Notes: generated by a model not told the origin, from the sequence alone. A stretch of 56,900 nucleotides of DNA from Ruminococcus sp. UBA4385 (GCA_002391065.1 DGRP01000031.1:1-56900), one strand, 5' to 3'. Shown: positions 42,534 to 52,546, numbered from the stretch's first letter. Program-made: numbers and translations.

Positions 42534-43713
42534 CTGTAACCACCTCTAACAAAATCTGGTCATACAGAAGGAGATTATCCTCTTCTGCGGTATTCTTTGA
42601 AAGAACGAAATCGTCTCCCTCGTAAATAACGTCTATCTTTTTGAATGTGATGTCCTTACCGAGAATTACATACACGCCCTTATCCTTACCCTTGAATCTT
42701 ATAGCATCTCTCGGCACCTTAATGCCCTGATACTCGTCAAATATAAGCTTAAAGGACTTGACTCTCGACTCGACAAGTGTTTCATCAAGCCTGTTGCAGG
42801 AGAAAATAACCAGCGACTTGCCGTTTTCCCCTATGGTTTTTGACGAAACCACCCTGACATCATACACATTCTTTGAAGAATTTGTCGTCATGCTGAGCAC
42901 AGCGCCCTCAGAAATACGCTTATCGGTGTCGATTATTCCTGCTATATAGCACGAATAATCCGTAAACATCTTACCAATAGCATTTGACTTTGGTTCTGCC
43001 TTGCCCTTGATAGCATTTTTTATATCCTTCTCGGTCAGCTCGGAGACCTTGCTCATACTAAGCTTGTCCTCAAAGCCGTCGGAATAGGAAACGAAATAGC
43101 CTGTCTCGCCTGCGGTTATTGCTCCGTTTGCCTTGACAGCGTTCTTTTTAAGCTGATTTTTCTGCTCTGTGAGCCTTTTTATCGCATCATTATAGTCCTC
43201 ACTTGCGCCTGTAACAATAGAATAGATATTCATTGAAAGTGCAAGAGAATCCTTTGTCTGTCTGACAGAGGCATAATTTTCCCTTGATACTCCTGCCAGA
43301 AGATCCTTATATTTCTGATCTATGCCTGTTCTTACAGTTTCAGACTGCACCGAGGTCAGAAGTCCCGGCTCCTGAGCCTGCTGCAATGCAGCTATCTGCT
43401 CCTCAATTTTTGCTATCCTGTTATTCAGCATGATATCGTCTTCGGAGGAGTAGACCTCAGCTATAGTATTTCCAACAGACACCTTGCTGCCGTCAGGGTA
43501 CGCATAATCAAGCACTCCCGAGCCGTCATAGGTTATTACCTTCTCATCTCTGATGATAACACCCTTAAACGGTATATCCTCATTAATAGTAACAAGGACG
43601 GCCTCTTCGGTATCGTGTCTGTCGTGTAAACGGTAATAGATCTGATTGCCAATGGTTGTCAGAAGAAAAACAGAAAGCAGACCTGTAATTATCTTTACGG
43701 TCAGTGACTTCAT
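42481..43713 (-). CDS. HlyD-like membrane-anchored protein
   Basis: A 410-residue protein with one N-terminal membrane span (about residues 7-24) and an extracytoplasmic part resembling HlyD-type adaptors: a split lipoyl-like beta domain (GVIIRDEKVITYDGSGVLDYAYPDGSKVSVG-like stretch near 52-82, continuing around 205) around a coiled coil (about 95-195). No partner transporter is encoded nearby. Similar genes recur in the clostridial sepF neighbourhood, so a cell-envelope or division role is possible (inference). Confidence 0.75.
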   Translation of the reverse strand: MKSLTVKIITGLLSVFLLTTIGNQIYYRLHDRHDTEEAVLVTINEDIPFKGVIIRDEKVITYDGSGVLDYAYPDGSKVSVGNTIAEVYSSEDDIMLNNRIAKIEEQIAALQQAQEPGLLTSVQSETVRTGIDQKYKDLLAGVSRENYASVRQTKDSLALSMNIYSIVTGASEDYNDAIKRLTEQKNQLKKNAVKANGAITAGETGYFVSYSDGFEDKLSMSKVSELTEKDIKNAIKGKAEPKSNAIGKMFTDYSCYIAGIIDTDKRISEGAVLSMTTNSSKNVYDVRVVSSKTIGENGKSLVIFSCNRLDETLVESRVKSFKLIFDEYQGIKVPRDAIRFKGKDKGVYVILGKDITFKKIDVIYEGDDFVLSKNTAEEDNLLLYDQILLEVVTDDSAEQASGAGSSEKTG

Positions 43714-43722
43714 GATCTCTTA

Positions 43723-43965
43723 TCAGCCCTCCGTTCCCGAGGCTGCATCAAGGATATTCACAGACTTCGACGGAATGATAGTCGAAATTGCGTGCTTGTA
43801 AACCACATTCTGATTTCCCGAGCAGTCAAGAACTACCACATAGCTGTCAAAGCCTCTGACAACTCCCTTGAACTGGAAGCCGTTCATCAGGATAAAGGTA
43901 GCTAAAATCTTCTCTTTTCTGATCTGGTTCAAGAAAACGTCCTGCAAATTAATACTCTTGTTCAT
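43723..43965 (-). CDS. hfq: RNA chaperone Hfq
   Basis: An 80-residue Sm-like protein. Sm1 runs from about residue 8 to 50 ([23 protein letters not shown]) and Sm2 is YKHAISTI (about 57-64). It binds small RNAs and mRNAs. It follows miaA, a widely conserved pairing. AGGAGGA site before the ATG. Confidence 0.95.
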   Translation of the reverse strand: MNKSINLQDVFLNQIRKEKILATFILMNGFQFKGVVRGFDSYVVVLDCSGNQNVVYKHAISTIIPSKSVNILDAASGTEG

Positions 43966-44004
43966 TTTTATTCCTCCTAGGGGTCTTTACACAGATACAA
44001 ATCA

Positions 44005-44964
44005 TCAAATTATATTATAACACATAATTTTCGATTTGGCTATATCATTTTTCAATTTTTCTATAATTTTTTTAAGTTCAACAAATTTATCCGACTCAAT
44101 CCATGAAATTCCGTCAACCCGCCTAAACCAAGTGAGCTGTCTTTTAGCATAATGACGGGTTTCCTGCTTGATTTTGTCAATACACTCCATAAGTCCTGCT
44201 TCACCCTCAAAGTACGGGATAAGCTCCTTATAGCCTATCGCCTGAGCACAGGTTGCAAGTCCGCCTGCTTCATAAACGGCTCTGCATTCCTCGATAAGAC
44301 CCTGTTCAGCCATAATATCGACCCTTTTATCTATTCTGTCATAGAGCATCTGCCTGTCGGAAAAGGTCAGGCCGTAAATAAGGGCATCATAAGGGCTTTC
44401 CTCACGCCTTGAATTTTTCTTATGGACAGAAAGCGGCACTCCTGTCTTTTCATAGACCTCAAGTGCTCTTATCACTCTCGGAGTGTTGTTCTCGTGAACA
44501 GCTTCTGCGGTTTCGGGGTCAATTTCTCTGAGACGCTCCCACAAAGCGTGACTGCCCTGCTCCTTTATCTCGGATTCAAGTCTTTTTCTTATCTCAGCAT
44601 CGCCCGCAGTATCATCAAATATGATATTCTGCACAAGTGAGCTTATATACAGCCCTGTTCCGCCGCAGACGATAGGAAGCTTTCCTCTTGAATAAATGTC
44701 CCTTATGCATTCTCCTGCAAGCTTTACATAATCAGCTACCGAAAACGGCTGATCGGGCTCAAGGAAATCTATCAGGTGGTGCGGTACACCCTGCATTTCA
44801 TCGGGAGTGGGCTTTGCAGTTGCTATACTGAGACCTTTATATATCTGCATTGAGTCGGCAGATACTATCTCGGCGCCGTATTCCTTTGCAAGCTCAACCG
44901 ACAAGGCAGTTTTCCCTGAGGCTGTAGGGCCTGCTATTACTATAAGCGGTATTTTTTCAGTCAA
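44005..44964 (-). CDS. miaA: tRNA dimethylallyltransferase
   Basis: A 319-residue enzyme adding a dimethylallyl group to A37 of tRNAs reading UNN codons. P-loop GPTASGKT at 11-18, DSMQIYKGL (Asp37) and the QETRHYAKRQLTWFRR segment are all present. It starts with TTG at 44964; a nearby ATG is out of frame and stops at once. MiaB, which acts on the product, is encoded at 50180-51583. Confidence 0.95.
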   Translation of the reverse strand: MTEKIPLIVIAGPTASGKTALSVELAKEYGAEIVSADSMQIYKGLSIATAKPTPDEMQGVPHHLIDFLEPDQPFSVADYVKLAGECIRDIYSRGKLPIVCGGTGLYISSLVQNIIFDDTAGDAEIRKRLESEIKEQGSHALWERLREIDPETAEAVHENNTPRVIRALEVYEKTGVPLSVHKKNSRREESPYDALIYGLTFSDRQMLYDRIDKRVDIMAEQGLIEECRAVYEAGGLATCAQAIGYKELIPYFEGEAGLMECIDKIKQETRHYAKRQLTWFRRVDGISWIESDKFVELKKIIEKLKNDIAKSKIMCYNII

Positions 44965-44976
44965 TACATCCGCCCC

Positions 44977-47016
44977 TTATACTATTCTTCTGAACTGCTT
45001 TTCTATGTCCCTCTTGGTAAGCTTGATTATTACAGGTCTTCCGTGAGGGCAGTATCTTATATCGTCATTTTCATAGACGGCATCAAGCAGTGCCTGAAGC
45101 TCGGCTATGCTGTTGTCATCATTTGCTTTGATAGCCGCCTTGCAGGCTACCGAATGGTAAAGGTCATCAAAAACCTCGGACTGGGGATTTATCTTATTGT
45201 CCATAAGGTTTTTGGCAAGCTCGCAGAGAACCTCTGTCGGGTCATTGTCACCGAGGATTATCGGCACGCCCTTTACGGCAACAGTCGGAGCTGTATCGGG
45301 CTCGACCTCAAAGCCTAAGACTGATATCTTCTCTAAGTTCTCGCAGACTGCGTCATACTCGGGGTATGATAGCAGCACCATGATAGGCTCTAAAAGAAAC
45401 TGCGGCTGAAGCTTGTTTGCATCGTCCTTTATCTGCTCGAAAATATATCGCTCATGTGCTGCGTGCTTATCCATGAGTATCATCTCATTTCCGCACTGGG
45501 CTATCACAAAGGTCTTGAAAAGCTCTCCTATAACTATGGGCTTCGGCTCTTCTTTTTTTGCAAACTGAATGGTCACAGGCTCCTGCTTTTTTTCAAAGCT
45601 TTGAGCATTTATGAATTTGAAGCCATCATTCTCATCTGAAGCCTCAAGCTCTGCAGGAAGCTCATTTACTATCCTATTCATATCCTCTGCGGTCATGGGC
45701 TTTGGCTCTTCCGGTGCTTTCTCGGGAGCAGCAGGTTCAGGCTTATCAAGCTGGGAAAGGAAAATATCCTCGCCCTGCTTTGCTCTTTCTATCTGCTCGG
45801 GAGCAAGCTTTCTGAGCTCCACCTTTGAGACTATCGGCTCAGAGAGCTTAGTCACCTCTGCTCTGTTCTCATAATGCACAGGCTGAGATACCTGCTTCAC
45901 AGGCTTGGGAGCCTTTACGGGCTCGCTCACAAACTGCATCTGAGTTCCCGTGTCCTTGGGCGGTACTTCATAGAGCTCACGCTCGGAGAAATGCCTGCCC
46001 TTATCAAGAGTCATTTTGTTCGGAGCATCAAACATCAGAAGTGAATTTTTCACTGCAAAATAAACGGCCTCGTGCATAAGCTTTTCATTCGAGAAGCGCA
46101 CCTCTGTCTTAGTCGGGTGAACATTCACATCGACCGTATTCGGAGGAGCATCAACAAAAAGCACGCAGGCAGGAAACTTTCCTACCATTATCTGATTGCG
46201 GTAAGCCTCTTCAAGGGCTGCCGCCATAGCTCTTGACTTTATATATCTGTGGTTTACAAAGAAATTCTGAAATCTTCTGTTGGGCTTTGCGGACAGCGGC
46301 TTTACAGTATAGCCGGTTACCCTCATACCCTGATAGGAATAGTCTATCTCCATAAGTGATGAGGCAAACTCTCTTCCGAAAACCGAATACACAGCAGAAT
46401 ATAGCTTTCCGTCACCTGCGGTAAGGAGCTCTGTCTTGTTGTCACGGATAAATTTGAACGAAACCTCGGGGTGAGACAATGAAATTTTTGAGACAAGGTC
46501 TGCAACTGCGTTTCCCTCGGAGACATCTTTTTTCAGGAATTTCAGCCTTGCGGGAACGTTATAGAAAATGTCCCTTACAAGAAAGGTTGTGCCGTCTGGG
46601 CAGCCGCTTTCCTCTAAGGCAACCTCCTGAGTGCCCTCGATAACATAGTGCGTTCCAAGCTCGTCCTCGGGTCTTTTGGTGAGCACATCTACCTTTGCGA
46701 CCGCACAGATAGACGCAAGCGCTTCACCTCGGAAGCCGAGTGTCATTATATTCTCCAGGTCCTGCTTTACATTAATTTTGCTTGTTGCATGACGCAAAAA
46801 GGCAGTGGGCAGATCCTCTTTAGATATGCCCTTGCCGTTATCGGTAACTCTTATATAGGTTCTGCCGCCGTTTTTTATTTCTACAGTAACTACAGATGCG
46901 CCTGCATCTATTGAGTTTTCAAGAAGCTCCTTGATTATCGAGGCAGGTCGGTCAATAACCTCACCTGCTGCAATAAGCTCGGATACTTCCTTTGAAAGAA
47001 GCTTTATCTCCGCCAT
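44977..47016 (-). CDS. mutL: DNA mismatch repair protein MutL
   Basis: A 679-residue mismatch repair protein. GHKL ATPase motifs: ELLENSIDAG (Asn35 region), TDNGKGI and GFRGEALASI. The C-terminal domain has DKHAAHERYIFE and a CPHGRP motif and the C-terminal FRRIV, features of the endonuclease-type MutL of Gram-positive bacteria. A Pro/Glu/Lys-rich linker separates the domains (about 345-475). Follows mutS by 27 bases. Confidence 0.96.
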   Translation of the reverse strand: MAEIKLLSKEVSELIAAGEVIDRPASIIKELLENSIDAGASVVTVEIKNGGRTYIRVTDNGKGISKEDLPTAFLRHATSKINVKQDLENIMTLGFRGEALASICAVAKVDVLTKRPEDELGTHYVIEGTQEVALEESGCPDGTTFLVRDIFYNVPARLKFLKKDVSEGNAVADLVSKISLSHPEVSFKFIRDNKTELLTAGDGKLYSAVYSVFGREFASSLMEIDYSYQGMRVTGYTVKPLSAKPNRRFQNFFVNHRYIKSRAMAAALEEAYRNQIMVGKFPACVLFVDAPPNTVDVNVHPTKTEVRFSNEKLMHEAVYFAVKNSLLMFDAPNKMTLDKGRHFSERELYEVPPKDTGTQMQFVSEPVKAPKPVKQVSQPVHYENRAEVTKLSEPIVSKVELRKLAPEQIERAKQGEDIFLSQLDKPEPAAPEKAPEEPKPMTAEDMNRIVNELPAELEASDENDGFKFINAQSFEKKQEPVTIQFAKKEEPKPIVIGELFKTFVIAQCGNEMILMDKHAAHERYIFEQIKDDANKLQPQFLLEPIMVLLSYPEYDAVCENLEKISVLGFEVEPDTAPTVAVKGVPIILGDNDPTEVLCELAKNLMDNKINPQSEVFDDLYHSVACKAAIKANDDNSIAELQALLDAVYENDDIRYCPHGRPVIIKLTKRDIEKQFRRIV

Positions 47017-47043
47017 TTTGTTTCCTGTTCTATGGCTTTCGCC

Positions 47044-49734
47044 TTAAATATATTTTACGATCTCTTTTATAAATTCACGAAGCTCAGTATCATCGAGCTC
47101 ATCAATGTTGGTCTTTCTGAGCTTGTCAACTATCATGCTGTCGGTTATCTTATCAAAGCTTACCTGAATATCGTCACGGGCTGCTTCCTCGGCAAGCTTT
47201 TCACGGTTTGCACGTTCAAGCTCTTCAAGAAGCTCATCAGCCCTTGTGATTATCTTCTTCGGGAGTCCTGCCAGCTTTGCGACCTCTATTCCGTAGCTCT
47301 GGTCAGCTCCGCCCCTGACTATCTTTCTGAGGAAGCGGATATTTCCGCCCTGCTTTCTGACAGATACGGAGTAGTTTATAACGCCCTCCATTTCACTTTC
47401 AAGTGAAATAAGCTCGTGGTAATGGGTAGCGAAAAGAGTCTTGCAGCCAAGCTTTTTGGAATTGAGGATATACTCGGCAACCGATCTTGCAATCGAGATG
47501 CCGTCAAAGGTAGAGGTACCTCTCCCGACCTCATCAAGGATAACAAGGCTGTTCTTTGTTGCGTGCTTGACTATATCGGCTACCTCGCTCATTTCCACCA
47601 TAAAGGTAGACTGTCCTGCAGTAAGGTCATCGGAAGCGCCTATCCTTGTGTAGATCTGGTCTACGACCGAGAGTCTTGCATACTCGGCAGGCACAAAGGA
47701 GCCTATCTGCGCCATAAGGCAGATAAGCGCTATCTGTCTCATATATGTGGATTTACCCGACATATTAGGTCCCGTGATTATTGCCATTCTGTTGGCTGTC
47801 AGGTCAAGATATGTATCGTTCGGGACAAAAACTTCGTTTTTCTGCATAAGCTCAACAACAGGGTGACGGCCCTTTCTTATCTCAATGGAGCCGTCCATAG
47901 TGAGGTCGGGCTTGCAATAGTTGTTATTAAGAGCCGCTGCCGCAAACGAACACAGCACATCTATCTGCGCTACTGCCGATGCAGTCTGAGATACGGTCTT
48001 TATCTGGGTTGAAGCAAAGTCGATTATTTCTGAGAATATCTCCTGTTCCAGAGTAATTATCTTATCGCTTGCACCAAGTATAGTGTTCTCTGCATTTTTA
48101 AGCTCTTCTGTAATAAATCTCTCGCAGTTTGCAAGAGTCTGCTTTCTTATATAGGTCTCGGGGACAAGGTCGTAATATGACTTTGTGACCTCAAGATAAT
48201 AGCCGAACACTCTGTTATAGCCGACCTTCAGGTTCTTTATGCCTGTGCTTTCACGCTCTCTTTCGGCTATGTCCTCGATTATCTGCTTGCCGCCGCTGCG
48301 TATTTTTCTAAGGCTGTCAAGCTGCTCATTGAAGCCGTCACGGATAACTCCGCCGTCCTTGACACTGACAGGCGGCTCGTCAACTATAGCATTGCCGATA
48401 AGATTATTTATCTCATCTAAGGTAGAAATCCTCTCATTGCAGGACTTCAGAAGCTTTGCCGAAAAGCCCTCAAGCATTTCTTTCAGAGCAGGCAGCTTTT
48501 CAGCCGTTACCGACAGCGACCTCAGGTCTCTCGGAGATGCACTCTTGTACATTACCCTTGTCATAAGCCTTTCAAGGTCATATACACCTCCGAGGATCTC
48601 CTTTATTTCAGAAAGCTCCACAGGCGACTCGGTAAGCTGCTCGACAGCATCAAGGCGTTCCATTATCCTTGCAGGATTAACAAGCGGCTGCTCGATGTAG
48701 GAACGAAGCATTCTTCTTCCCATTGATGTTTTTGTATTGTCAAGAACCCACAGGAGCGAGCCCTTTTTGTCCTTGCTCCTGAGAGTTTCCACAAGCTCAA
48801 GATTTCGTCTTGCAGAATAACCGATAGTCATCATCGGATCATTAATATGCACCTGAACATCTGCAAATCTGCCTGCAAGCTTTTTCTGCGTTCTGAAAAC
48901 ATAAGTGAAAAGACCGCAAAGCGCTGCCTCTGCACAGCTGTCATTTTCAAGCTGTACCTGAAGAGCATCAAAGGTCTCCCTGGTGGTCTGAGCAGAGATC
49001 TCGTCTGCGTGCTTCATTATTACAAAATCATCATCAGCAAGCGCCCGAATACTGCTTCCGATACGAAGGCTTATAAAGTCCTTCAAGGGCTCACATTCAT
49101 CTGCATCATTATTCAGTAATATCTCCGAGGGCTCAAATCGTGTAAGCTCATTGTACAAACGCTCAAGCATATCCTTATCGCTGAACGAAAACAGGTGTAC
49201 CTCGCCTGTGGAAATATCAGCAAGAACTGCAGCACAGGAAGAAGTCTCCGCCATCATATAAATACAGCAGAGAAAGTTATTAACCGAATCATCGAGCATG
49301 GAGCTCTCTATCAGCGTGCCGGGAGTGATGACCCTCAGCACCTCACGGGGAACCATGCCTTTGCAGGTCGCAGGATCAGCAGTCTGCTCACATATTGCAA
49401 TGCTGAAGCCGTTATCAACAAGCTTCTTTATATAAGTATCGCAGGCATGGTGCGGCACTCCGCACATGGGAGCTCTTCTCTGCAGACCGCAGTCACGGCC
49501 TGTAAGGGTAAGCCCAAGTGCCTTTGAGACCTCAACAGCATCGTCAAAGAACATCTCGTAAAAGTCTCCGAGCCTGTAAAACAATATATGCCCGGGGTAC
49601 TGCTCCTTGACCTGAAAATAATGTCTCATCATAGGAGACAGATTGCCCTCCTGCTCCAGCTGTTCGAGCGTATATCCCAGATATGCGGGAGCAAGTCCGT
49701 CATTTCCTTTTATCTCTTCGTTTGAGCCGTTCAC
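47044..49734 (-). CDS. mutS: DNA mismatch repair protein MutS
   Basis: An 896-residue mismatch-binding ATPase. The N-terminal mismatch-contact motif lies in FYRLGDFYEMFFDDA, Walker A in ITGPNMSGKSTYMRQ, followed by the signature TFMVEMSEVADI, Walker B VILDEVGRGTSTFDG and FATHYHEL. The start is GTG at 49734 with AGAGGTGAG at 8 bases. First of mutS-mutL-miaA-hfq. Confidence 0.97.
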   Translation of the reverse strand: MNGSNEEIKGNDGLAPAYLGYTLEQLEQEGNLSPMMRHYFQVKEQYPGHILFYRLGDFYEMFFDDAVEVSKALGLTLTGRDCGLQRRAPMCGVPHHACDTYIKKLVDNGFSIAICEQTADPATCKGMVPREVLRVITPGTLIESSMLDDSVNNFLCCIYMMAETSSCAAVLADISTGEVHLFSFSDKDMLERLYNELTRFEPSEILLNNDADECEPLKDFISLRIGSSIRALADDDFVIMKHADEISAQTTRETFDALQVQLENDSCAEAALCGLFTYVFRTQKKLAGRFADVQVHINDPMMTIGYSARRNLELVETLRSKDKKGSLLWVLDNTKTSMGRRMLRSYIEQPLVNPARIMERLDAVEQLTESPVELSEIKEILGGVYDLERLMTRVMYKSASPRDLRSLSVTAEKLPALKEMLEGFSAKLLKSCNERISTLDEINNLIGNAIVDEPPVSVKDGGVIRDGFNEQLDSLRKIRSGGKQIIEDIAERERESTGIKNLKVGYNRVFGYYLEVTKSYYDLVPETYIRKQTLANCERFITEELKNAENTILGASDKIITLEQEIFSEIIDFASTQIKTVSQTASAVAQIDVLCSFAAAALNNNYCKPDLTMDGSIEIRKGRHPVVELMQKNEVFVPNDTYLDLTANRMAIITGPNMSGKSTYMRQIALICLMAQIGSFVPAEYARLSVVDQIYTRIGASDDLTAGQSTFMVEMSEVADIVKHATKNSLVILDEVGRGTSTFDGISIARSVAEYILNSKKLGCKTLFATHYHELISLESEMEGVINYSVSVRKQGGNIRFLRKIVRGGADQSYGIEVAKLAGLPKKIITRADELLEELERANREKLAEEAARDDIQVSFDKITDSMIVDKLRKTNIDELDDTELREFIKEIVKYI

Positions 49735-49763
49735 CGCAGCTCACCTCTTTCTATATGTTGAGT

Positions 49764-50174
49764 TTAGCCGCAGCCCGAACAGCCTGCGCAGCTGCCTGAA
49801 CAGCTCTGAGGCGGTGTATCGGGACAGGTCTCGGGGTCCTCTCCCTCTGATGCCTGAGAAATAATGTAGTTCACCGAGGTGATGAGCTTTGAAAGCTCAG
49901 CCTTCGCCTCATTGAACTCAACCATTTTGGGCATCTCCATGATCTCCTTGTACATATCCTGAATGTCACGGTTAAGTTCCTTGAGCTTTTCGGTATCGTT
50001 GCCGTTTTTTCTCATCTCCTCACCAAGCTCCGAACGCTTGATGTTAAACTCACCTATCTTGTTCTGAAGCTCAGTGTCGGTATCGTTGAGCGAGCACGCA
50101 TTCATATATCTTGTGTACCTCTCGTCCTGCTGAATAGCCTTTCCAAGCTCTCTTGTCAATTCTATTACGTCCAT
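49764..50174 (-). CDS. YlbF/YmcA-family protein with Cys-rich tail
   Basis: A 136-residue helical protein of the YlbF/YmcA family (residues 1-115). Its place between miaB and mutS equals that of ymcA in Bacillus, where YmcA, YlbF and YaaT form an Fe-S complex that guides RNase Y. The last about 20 residues contain five cysteines (CPDTPPQSCSGSCAGCSGCG), a possible metal or cluster site. Five bases downstream of miaB, followed by mutS. Confidence 0.82.
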   Translation of the reverse strand: MDVIELTRELGKAIQQDERYTRYMNACSLNDTDTELQNKIGEFNIKRSELGEEMRKNGNDTEKLKELNRDIQDMYKEIMEMPKMVEFNEAKAELSKLITSVNYIISQASEGEDPETCPDTPPQSCSGSCAGCSGCG

Positions 50175-50179
50175 ATTGT

Positions 50180-51583
50180 TTATCCCTTAGGGATATCCTC
50201 CTCTCGTATTCCTTCGAGCGCCCAGTTCATTGCCTTTACAGCCCTGACGCTCACAAATTTACCAACAAGGCTCTTATCGCCCTGAAATTCAACTATTATA
50301 TCCTCATCGCTCTTTCCTGTGAGCCAGCCCTCGCCCTTTCTGCCCTCGCCTGTGGGGAGAACTCTGAGCGTTCTGCCTACAAAACGGCCGAGCCACTCGC
50401 TTGTGACCTCACGCTGCTCCAGAATAAGCTCTCTTAGCCACAGACCCTTCTGCTTGTCCGAAATATCATCGGGAAGCTTTGCCGCAGGAGTGCCGCTTCT
50501 TCTGGAATACACAAAAGAATAGATGTTATCGTACTTCACTTTCTTGATGATATCCTTCGTCATACAGAACTCTTCGTAGGTCTCCCCAGGGAAGCCCACT
50601 ATAAGGTCGGTTGTGAACGAAAAGTCGGGAGCCTTTGACCTTGCGTAGCCGATTATCTCCATATACTTTTCCACAGTGTATCGCCTGTTCATAGCCTTGA
50701 GTATCCTGTCCGAGCCTGCCTGCACAGGCAGATGAAGATGAGTGCATATCTTATCGCACTCAAGTATCGTATCAATGAGCTCGGGGCTTGCGTCCTTCGG
50801 GTGGCTTGACATAAAGCGCACACGAAAGTCGCCATCTATCTCATTAACTGCCCTCAGAAGCTCAGTAAAGCCATAGCTGTAGGAGTTTACATTCTGACCC
50901 AGAAGCATTATTTCCTTATAGCCCTGAGAAACCAGTGTCCTGACCTCTTCAAGTACCTTTTCGGGCCTGCGGCTGCGCTCTCTGCCGCGCACATAGGGTA
51001 CTATACAGTATGTGCAGAAATTGTTGCAGCCATACATTATCGGCACGAACGCCTTTATCTTGTCATCTCGAAGCTGAGCAAGATCCTCATTTATATCGCC
51101 GTACTTGTCCGACTGATTGAACACTCTTTTATGCTCAAACACAATCTCGCTGAGCATATCGTAAAAGTCACCGTAGGCAAATGTTCCGAACACAAGGTCA
51201 ACATAGCGGTAGGACTCTTTTATCTTCTCGGCAACGTGCTTTTGCTGAGCCATACAGCCGCAGATACCTATGATAAGGTCGGGCTTTTTCTCTTTGAGTT
51301 TTTTTAGCTGTCCGAGGTTTCCGAACACTCTGTCCTCGGCATTCTCTCTGACAGCGCAGGTATTATAGATTATAAGCTTGGCATTCTCGGGCTTGTCCGT
51401 GAATTCAAAGCCTATAGCACTCAGCATACCCTTTAGCTTTTCACCGTCGCTGACATTCTGCTGACAGCCGAATGAATGTATCAGCGCCAGCGGTTTATGC
51501 CCCTCAAAACGCTCATATTCTAGGGCTTTGGTGTATAGCTGCTCCTGTGCGGAGAGCTTACCCTCGGTTATTGAAGCAGTCAT
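50180..51583 (-). CDS. miaB: tRNA-2-methylthio-N6-dimethylallyladenosine synthase MiaB
   Basis: A 467-residue radical SAM methylthiotransferase acting on i6A37 of tRNA. The N-terminal domain holds the auxiliary cluster cysteines Cys40 (SFGCQQN) and Cys76 (NTCAVRE) plus GCMAQ; the radical SAM cluster is CNNFCTYC; a C-terminal TRAM domain closes the protein. The ATG at 51583 follows GAGGG at about 6 bases. In-frame ATGs lie upstream within the leader, one at 51595, but without a site. Heads miaB-ymcA-mutS-mutL-miaA-hfq behind a consensus promoter. Confidence 0.95.
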   Translation of the reverse strand: MTASITEGKLSAQEQLYTKALEYERFEGHKPLALIHSFGCQQNVSDGEKLKGMLSAIGFEFTDKPENAKLIIYNTCAVRENAEDRVFGNLGQLKKLKEKKPDLIIGICGCMAQQKHVAEKIKESYRYVDLVFGTFAYGDFYDMLSEIVFEHKRVFNQSDKYGDINEDLAQLRDDKIKAFVPIMYGCNNFCTYCIVPYVRGRERSRRPEKVLEEVRTLVSQGYKEIMLLGQNVNSYSYGFTELLRAVNEIDGDFRVRFMSSHPKDASPELIDTILECDKICTHLHLPVQAGSDRILKAMNRRYTVEKYMEIIGYARSKAPDFSFTTDLIVGFPGETYEEFCMTKDIIKKVKYDNIYSFVYSRRSGTPAAKLPDDISDKQKGLWLRELILEQREVTSEWLGRFVGRTLRVLPTGEGRKGEGWLTGKSDEDIIVEFQGDKSLVGKFVSVRAVKAMNWALEGIREEDIPKG

Positions 51584-51657
51584 ACTATCCCTCATTTCAT
51601 AGTCATAAATCCCCGATTTTTTGCCATAGGGCACACTAACCGACAATACATATACTA

Positions 51658-51685
51658 TTATAATCTTTTTTTACTGTTTTGTCAA
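51658..51685 (-). promoter_or_regulatory. Consensus sigma-A promoter of miaB
   Basis: Minus strand perfect TTGACA (51680-51685), 16-base A-rich spacer, perfect TATAAT (51658-51663): the strongest promoter match in the window. Confidence 0.85.
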
Positions 51686-51695
51686 CTATAAAAAG

Positions 51696-51729
51696 AAAGA
51701 GCCGCAGCAGGGAAAACCCTGATGCGGCT
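51696..51729 (-). terminator. Terminator of the Cys-rich protein gene
   Basis: Stem AGCCGCA-CAGGG pairing 51700-51712 with 51717-51729, one mismatch, AAAA loop; on the minus strand CTTTCTTTTT follows. Confidence 0.85.
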
Positions 51730-51736
51730 ATTGTTG

Positions 51737-52546
51737 TCAGCTTCTTGGGGTTCGGCTGCCATTCTGTCTGTCGGTGCTTGGGGTGTTTTCTGTATTTGTG
51801 CTTTCGCTGTTCTGACTGTCGCAGGCTTTCTCATCAAGCCCCTGTGGGAAAAACTCATTTGTGGGAAAGCTGATCTTTGAGAACATCTCACAGGGAGTAT
51901 CGTCAGAGGCTGAGCACTCCTTGCCGGGTATGCAGTAATCATAGGACGGCATAAGCATTGATACAGGACGTGTAAGCTGGATTATCGCAAAGATACCGAT
52001 AGTTATCTCGACCGACGCATCGACAGCAGGCTGTGCTTCACCCGACGCAGGTGTAAAGTTTACCGCTAAGCACATCGGCTGAGCCACATTGACGGTAGCG
52101 GTCGGCAGGGTTGACGTGCAGCAGGCAGCACAGCCAGACACCTGAGCCTGTTCAGGCTGGGCAGGGTCGAAGCCCGAGGAAAAGCGCTTGGTACTTGCGT
52201 CGCTGCCGTAGAGTATAACGGTCTTAGTGAAGCTTGCGTCACCGTAAACTACAGTTGGTGTTGTAGAGTCTGCGGTATAGGCGTCGATCTCGCAGCGGAA
52301 ATTGTAGGTGCAGTCAACTGTGTAAAAGCCCCTGTTGAAGGCAACGGGCGTTACCGTAAAATCTGCGCTCTCGACATCAATACACTTCGTCTTGACGTAA
52401 GCCGCCGCATTTATCACAGCCTGATCGGCTGTATCAAAGGTTACTGCAAGGTTTTCAAGGCAATCCTGCGATGAGCAGGAATCAAAGACCCTCATGGCTT
52501 CCAGGCAGACGGCTTCCTTGAAATTGCTGTTTGAATTAGTAGGCAT
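51737..52546 (-). CDS. Cysteine-rich protein of unknown function
   Basis: A 269-residue protein without signal peptide or membrane span. It has about 15 cysteines, including DSCSSQDC near the N-terminus, a CAACC cluster in the middle, and CIPGKECSASDDTPC. The N-terminal EAVCLEAMRVFDSCSSQDC pattern is one I associate with uncharacterised clostridial proteins. The disulfide or metal potential and lack of secretion signal would suit a spore coat protein, but there is no direct evidence. AGGAGG precedes the ATG, and this site can pair with an upstream CCTCCTGT. Monocistronic, ending in its own terminator. Confidence 0.7.
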   Translation of the reverse strand: MPTNSNSNFKEAVCLEAMRVFDSCSSQDCLENLAVTFDTADQAVINAAAYVKTKCIDVESADFTVTPVAFNRGFYTVDCTYNFRCEIDAYTADSTTPTVVYGDASFTKTVILYGSDASTKRFSSGFDPAQPEQAQVSGCAACCTSTLPTATVNVAQPMCLAVNFTPASGEAQPAVDASVEITIGIFAIIQLTRPVSMLMPSYDYCIPGKECSASDDTPCEMFSKISFPTNEFFPQGLDEKACDSQNSESTNTENTPSTDRQNGSRTPRS

